A stretch of 64,000 nt of DNA from Desmodus rotundus. Lineage: Eukaryota; Chordata; Mammalia; Chiroptera; Phyllostomidae. Both the position numbers and the translations under genes were made by a program. This document shows positions 58,701-64,000 of this stretch, one piece after another. The notes beneath the pieces are model-generated. The model had not been told where the DNA came from, did no database searches, and was given only the letters and a program-made list of their open reading frames with translations. Positions within the stretch are counted from its first letter, which is position 1. Each line of letters starts with the position of its first letter. The stretch is from positions 150,822,583 to 150,886,582 of the forward strand of contig NC_071390.1 in NCBI RefSeq assembly GCF_022682495.2, in the 5' to 3' direction.

Positions 58701-58935
58701 TGGGACTGCACCCGGGCTGCGCGCGCTGTTTTCTCCAGGGTCGACCCCGCCCCCTGCCTCCCGAGGCCAATCCCCGGGCGCCCTACGCGAGGCCCCGCCC
58801 CCAGCGCCAAGCCCGTAGGGGCGCCGGGAGCCAGTGCGGGGCCCCGTGAGCCGCGGGTAAAATGGAGCAGCGAGCCCGAGGGAGGCAACGTGTGGGCCAG
58901 ATTCCACGGCTCAGCCAATGGCGGGCGCCGGGGAG
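58700..58935 (-). promoter_or_regulatory. RASL11B: RASL11B core promoter region (TATA-less, GC boxes and CCAAT elements)
   Basis: Two Sp1-type GC boxes, CCCCGCCCC, lie at 58,745-58,754 and 58,793-58,802. CCAAT elements (plus orientation) lie at 58,767-58,771 and 58,915-58,919. No TATA box is seen. This is a typical CpG-island promoter with dispersed start sites. The motifs are seen; promoter activity is inferred. Confidence 0.6.
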
Positions 58936-59214
58936 GGCAGCACTGAGAGCCGGCCGGGGTCCCGCTGCGCCCGCACGAGGCAGATGCTGTGGCTGAGGTG
59001 TTGGGGACGCCTCGGGTGCTGGGTAGCAGGGCTCAGCTTGGGGTTGGGCATGGCATGGTCCAGGTCTCAGAGCGCTTCGCCGGCATCTGCCCTTCCCAAC
59101 AACCACCGCCCCTCCCCGCGAACCAGGTGCCCAGCCTGCCCGCCCACTCCCTGCAGCCCACTAACCTCTCGACCCCAACCCCGCCCAGCCTCTGGGAACC
59201 TGCGCCGGGGAGGC

Positions 59215-61035
59215 TAGGGCCTCGTGGGTGTGAGCGTTCGAGGTCTAGGAACCGGTCCTGCTGCCCGGCATCACGGCATCGTGCGTCTCATTAATTTGGG
59301 GAGTGATTGCACTGACTTGGGTGTATCTGGGGTGGCATCCCGTATCATAGATTTGCCTATAATGGCAGTCAGTAACAAAGATCCCATAACCACTCTCCTA
59401 AAATGGGACTTTTGACTTGGGGCAAGATAATGCCACCCATTTAACGGGAGACCCACATTCTCTGGGTCTTGTCCGCACGGCGGCGGATCTCTTACCCTCT
59501 GACAAGCTCACGTGAACACAGACCGTCCTGCTTGTACAGCACTCCCAGAGGCAAATCAAGGAGTAATTATAGAACAAGCTTTCCAGCGCCTCACACACAG
59601 TCACACCTCCAACAAGAGCCCTGAAATGGAAAGAAACTTACCCCAGCTGTGTCTGGATACTGACTACATTGGGAAACAGAAACCGGAAAGGGTCCGCGCT
59701 TCGTCTCTGGTCATAAGGAATGGCAAGGTTAGTAAAGTGACTTGATGCCAAGGAAGATGTGTGCTCGCCCTCATAAAATCCCAAGCTCCAGGGAAAGCCA
59801 TCTTTAATAGCAGGCTCCACTCCCCAGCTAAGCCATATTCTGTAGCTGCATCTGACTGCAAAATGTCCCCAGACACACAGGTTGACGACTTCCCTCCCTT
59901 CCTCTCTCCTCTGACCCTTCCAACCATGGGGCCCCCAAATGTTCCAGAGGTTTCATCCTAGGGACAAACACTGTAGCTTTGTATCCACAGCCATATTAAA
60001 GGTTGAAATGTAAAAGTATAAGCCAGTTCTCTTATCTCCACGTGCGAGGCATCTAGTTTGATTCCCTCTTCCACCCTCAACTTAATTGACCAGGTATTTG
60101 ATGGAACTTATGATGCTGACCCAGTTCAGACTGAGGTGAACCCTCTTGCCTACCTCCTTTAAGGTGTTCTCAGGAACTCAAGGTGGAGGAAAGGTAATCA
60201 CAGACGGCCTTGGTAACAAGTACTCTAGGACAGACAACATAATTGGCAAGACACACAGCCTTAGCAATAAATAAAATAAAAGGTTGGCTTCTATGGAGGT
60301 CACAGGAATTAAATAAGTTCAGCCATTTGAATAAGGAGGGGGGAAAGGAGCATTTAGAATATGTACCATGTCTTTATGTATGGTTTAAATCAAATTTTAA
60401 TTTTGCTGTGCTATAAAATCAAATATAGCAAGACTATAATTACAGGTAACCGTGTGCTTTTTAAGCCCCTCCCCCCAAAGCCTGTAATTCTATCATGCTT
60501 GCATGGTGAAATAATTATGTAGTCTACAGTTTTTGTTTAAGTGCTGTTTATACACGCACACATACTCGCATACAGACATGACAGAAGTTGTCAAGGAGAA
60601 TTTTGCTTTGACGCGAAAATGCTTCTGGGGCTTGATTTTTATTCCCGTGAGCCTGCAGCCAGCCTATGATTTTTCTGTCTGAAACACAAAGGCTGAATTT
60701 GCTATTCTTATTTTAGGTCTAAATGAACTGTCTGTACTTTAAAGAACACAGAAAAGAAAGCAGCAAGAGAAAGATGGAGAAAAGAAAGGGGAGCTCTTCA
60801 GATTCCAAACATCTAGCAAATAGCCCCCCTCCACCTTACCCTACATTCAAATGATGATGCTAAGAGTCACCCCTTCTTGGAAATTCACAGAACTAATAAA
60901 AAGGAAGGAGAAGGGGCAGGAGAATCGATATATACTGAAGGCTTGTTTGAGTCCAGGCTGTGGATTAGGGAGTTAGTGTACAAAAATCTCATTTTACCTT
61001 CCTGACAATTCTGTAAGGTAGATATCATCGTTTCC
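59215..61035. other. Upstream flank of RASL11B without recognised gene
   Basis: No exon or clear repeat recognised. AT-rich sequence at 60,360-60,730 contains a CACAAAGG (SOX/TCF-like) motif near 60,686 and could be a distal regulatory element; this is speculative. Confidence 0.4.
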
Positions 61036-61039
61036 AGTT

Positions 61040-61500
61040 GCGTTACCTATTGCTGCTTAGTAAATGACCCTGAACCTTAGTGGCTCACACTTCTGTGAGT
61101 TGACTGTGCTCAGCTGGGTAGGTCTCACTCAAGGTCTCTCACGTTGTTGAAGTCAGGTAGCAGCTGGGGCTGGAGTCCTCGGAAGCCTCACCTGGGCTGG
61201 ACATCCAAGATGGCTTCTCCACTCACAGTCTGCATTTCAGCTGGAATGCCAGGACAGCTGGAGCTAGCCAGCATCTCTCTCTCTCTATTCGGCCTTTCCG
61301 TGTGGTAGCTCAGATTCCTTCATAGCATGGTGGGTAGCTTCCCTGAGGGTGAGTATTCTAAGACAGGAATCGGAAGCTGCCAGGCTTTTCAGGAAGCTCT
61401 TGCTCCTGCATGGAAGTCAGCATAGCGTCCCTCCTTCTGTGTACTGTTGGTCACACAGTCACAGAGCCCACCCAAATTAAAGGGCGAGTGGCAGGGACAT
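61040..61500 (+). repeat. MaLR/ERVL-like LTR fragment
   Basis: Contains 'ttacctattgctgcttagta', 'accttagtggctcacacttc', 'catccaagatggcttctcc' and 'cttcatagcatggtggg'. Related to 29,585-30,000. Confidence 0.55.
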
Positions 61501-61504
61501 AGGT

Positions 61505-62866
61505 CGCACCATCAGATAGGAACAGTATCAAGTAATTTGTCGCCATCTGCATTTCACTTTGTTTTATAAATGAGAAAGCAAAGTCTCAGGTTAAAAATTC
61601 TTCCAAGGTCAAATACCTTATGAGGGACAGAGCCAAAATCTGAAAAGGATAAATGACATAGAAAATTGCCCCAGTGTTCACAGTCTCCTATGATGCAGTG
61701 CTACAAAGTGGTTGGAACTGCTCTCTCTGCCCCTCTTTCTTTGTTTAAGCTAAAAATAAAATGGCATTGGGGACTAAAATATGATAAACTTGGGAAAGAA
61801 AGAAATGTTTTGCCGCCTTCTCATTTTGCCTGAGCACCCAGAGTTTCTGTCACCCCCGTTGATCTTTGTGGCTGATCTTAGATCTGAGAGCTTCCAGAGA
61901 TACTCCAGTTTCTGGAATTCCTTAGTACATTAGAGTACAAATGCAATACATACTTGTGGAATGTCGGGGCCACGGACGTACCAGGCATTATGCTGGGTCC
62001 CGAGTCTACACTGGCAAACAAGACAGATGTTGCCACCACTGCAGTTAACATTTAGCGTGGGAGACAGAGAAATGAATGAGCAATTTCAATACAGTGTGAA
62101 GAAATACTTCGATAGGGGAAATTCAGGGCCTGTAGAATTACTTGGTAGAACAAAAAACCCAGATTGTAGAAGTTAAAGAAGAACGTGGAAAAGTTTGAGT
62201 AGTTGAACAATCTGTGTTTGGTGTACCTGTGCGTGTGTGTGCCCGCATGGCAGAAGTAAGGCCTGCCTGAGTGGTTGGTAGGGTATGGGAATGTCTCACA
62301 CGAGAGGGACAGCAATTTGAACATGTCACCTAAAATGTCATGTGGTGTGCTTGAGTGGATATGGTTATGTTACAGAATTTCACACTTATGATTTTGTAAT
62401 AACAGATTTCGTAATTTGAAAAAGGAGCATTATTTGTGCCAGACCTTGTGTGTGAGTATGAAGCAGGGCCCTCAGAGGGGGACAGGTAGGTTAGTTTGCA
62501 CAGAAATGAATACCAGAACTGAAAAACTGACCCCCTCAGGGAGCTGCTACCTTAATCAAGAAGATGGAGAATCAGGAAGTCTCCACTGTCGCCATCGCTA
62601 CTGTCTTTCCAGACCCACAAAGGTGGAGACTCAACTTGGCCAAAAATGCCAGTATCTCCACAATGGAGCCTGGCAGCAGAAAGCAAACAAGACACAGAAA
62701 GATGGCCTCCTCCCTGCTTCTGCCATGAAAATCTTACCTGAGTGCATCTAGTTAATGAAGTTAATTTGTATCCATTACCCAGGTGTGAGGGAGTCTGGCA
62801 AATGTGTTTAGTTTTCTAGTCTCAGCCATACATGAAGACACACTAGAAACGGAAAGGAAGACTTCC
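61505..62866. other. Intergenic DNA between the MaLR-like repeat and element C
   Basis: No gene recognised. A weak L2-like piece may lie at about 61,940-62,100 ('acgtaccaggcattatgctg', 'ggcaaacaagacaga'). Confidence 0.4.
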
Positions 62867-64000
62867 AGTCAAGATGGAGGCATAGATAAATGTGCCTCGC
62901 CTCCTCACACAACCGCAGCAGAACTACAGCTGAACTGCAGAACAACTGTCACTCAGAACCTTCAGAAAACCAAGCTGTATGGAAGTCCAACAACTAAGAA
63001 ATTAAAGAAGCCACATTCATCCAGACAGGTAGGAGGGGCGGAGGGTCAGAGATGCAGAATGGGCTGATCCCACACCCTCGTGTGGTGAATATAAATTGGA
63101 GGGATATCTCGGGAGCAAGGGATCCCAGCCCCACAGCAGACCACCCAGCCAGGGTTCCAGTGCCAGGAAGATAAATCCCCATAACTTCTGGCTGTAAAAA
63201 CCAGTGTGGGTTGAGGTGGTGGAAGAAATCGTGGGATTCTCAGGCATCTCCTCTTGGAGGGCCCCACACATGGACTTACTTAGCCTCACTCCCTCTAGGC
63301 TCCAGCACTGGGGCAGCACCTTAAAGGGCACCAGTGGTATATGGAGAGGAACTAAAGTGTCTGGCAAGAGGGCTAGAGCTGGGGACAGCTTCCTCCAGGA
63401 CAGAACTTCAGACAGTGGTCATTATTCTTTTTCTCATCCCTCCCCCTCACAGTACCACAGTGCAGGGGCAACATACCTGAGACTCCATCAACCTGGCCCA
63501 CACCATTAGCCCTGCCCTGACGTTTACCTAAGGCTCTGCGCCATCCAAATTATGGGCCCACCCAAGCTAGTAACAGTGGCTTTTCCATATGAGTGGCAGG
63601 GCTAGGTGCAGGCGTCAGACCTTCCTAAATCCACTCAAACAAGCAACAACTGAGCCCAGCCACTTTACCTCTCGCTGAGTGGCCCCAGGCCCAGGACTAG
63701 CAGCAGCCATCTGCAGATTGCTTTATAGCTTACGCCGAGAAGCCCCAGACAGAACACAGGCGGTGGCTGACCCTGGCCTGCACCACCAGGGAAACCCCAG
63801 AGCCTGCACACCCAGCGGACACTTACAGACCATATTGCAGCACCACCCAACCACCTCCACATGTCATGGAGGGAGGTGGTTTTTGGCCAGTGGTCACAGC
63901 CAGTCCCACCAGCTGTCTGGCCTGGGTAAATCCTTCCCACTGACCTGCTAACAGTAATTAAGACTCAACTACAAGAGGCAGGAGTACTCAGTACACACAA
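62867..64000 (+). mobile_element. Element C: HAL1/L1-type 5' end and leader, cut by the window edge
   Basis: It begins acttccagtcaagatgg at about 62,867 and matches the leader of element B along its length (acatccatcc/acattcatcc, tgggctgatccc, agaagataaatcccc, and tgggcccacccaagct). No ORF1 is reached before the window ends. It lies upstream of RASL11B, on the opposite strand. Confidence 0.75.

Larger units (their letters stand above)
58250..59210. promoter_or_regulatory. CpG island covering RASL11B exon 1 and upstream region
   Basis: CpG dinucleotides are dense through this ~1-kb stretch (for example the CGG run near 58,449, and 58,540-58,610 and 58,780-58,860), while the surrounding DNA is CpG-poor. 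It is the only such island in the window. It extends ~600 bp beyond the coding exon, upstream of the gene. Confidence 0.8.

Noticed and set aside
58242..58907. 221-aa reading of RASL11B exon 1 including intron sequence
   Set aside because: It reads through the exon-1 donor into intron 1 after GVGKT. The true protein is the spliced 248-aa form.
59215..64000. Possible ERVMER34-1 (HEMO) locus, a neighbour of RASL11B in human
   Set aside because: No envelope-like coding remains are visible in the window. In human it lies much further upstream of RASL11B.
1..64000. CRISPR arrays, operons, ribosome binding sites, phage or plasmid features
   Set aside because: The window is vertebrate nuclear DNA with spliced genes and SINE/LINE repeats. 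No such structures are present.

Overview
This window is nuclear DNA from a bat, very probably Yangochiroptera. The main clue is two tRNA-derived Ves-type SINEs on the minus strand (about 34,511-34,707 and 48,905-49,123). L1-type 3' tails and ORF1-only 'half-LINE-1' (HAL1-like) elements typical of bat genomes support this, on a background of old mammalian MIR, L2, L1M and MaLR-like repeats. Gene density is low and introns are long.

Two protein-coding genes can be supported, arranged tail to tail. Positions 1 to about 47,385 on the plus strand are the 3' part of SCFD2 (Sec1 family domain-containing protein 2). Four coding exons are visible: 7728-7873, 23980-24114, 37094-37213 and 46969-47061. 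They encode the last ~163 residues, and the earlier exons lie outside the window. About 6.9 kb of intergenic DNA follows. On the minus strand lies the complete RASL11B gene, an atypical Ras-like small GTPase of 248 aa with four coding exons between 58,514 and 55,216. Its first exon sits in a CpG island (about 58,250-59,210). As I recall it, the same convergent pair is found in human 4q12, which supports both calls.

The rest is intron or intergenic sequence filled with repeats of several ages. The clearest are three HAL1/L1-type elements: A at 12,231-14,268 (+), B at 18,003-20,901 (-, with a 14-bp target-site duplication, itself interrupted by an LTR-like insert), and C at 62,867 to the window end (+, cut off by the window edge). 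There is also an L1-type 3' fragment nested in an MLT1-like LTR (46,085-46,565), an antisense L1 3' end at 41,787-41,960, and MIR/L2/L1M/MaLR-like fossils.

The most notable gene-structure points are a GC-AG intron in SCFD2 (donor at 7874), an exon that opens with a donor-like sequence right after its acceptor (37,094), and an 18-nt G run in RASL11B intron 2. I saw no prokaryotic features, CRISPR arrays, rRNA or tRNA genes, and no convincing new protein-coding gene.
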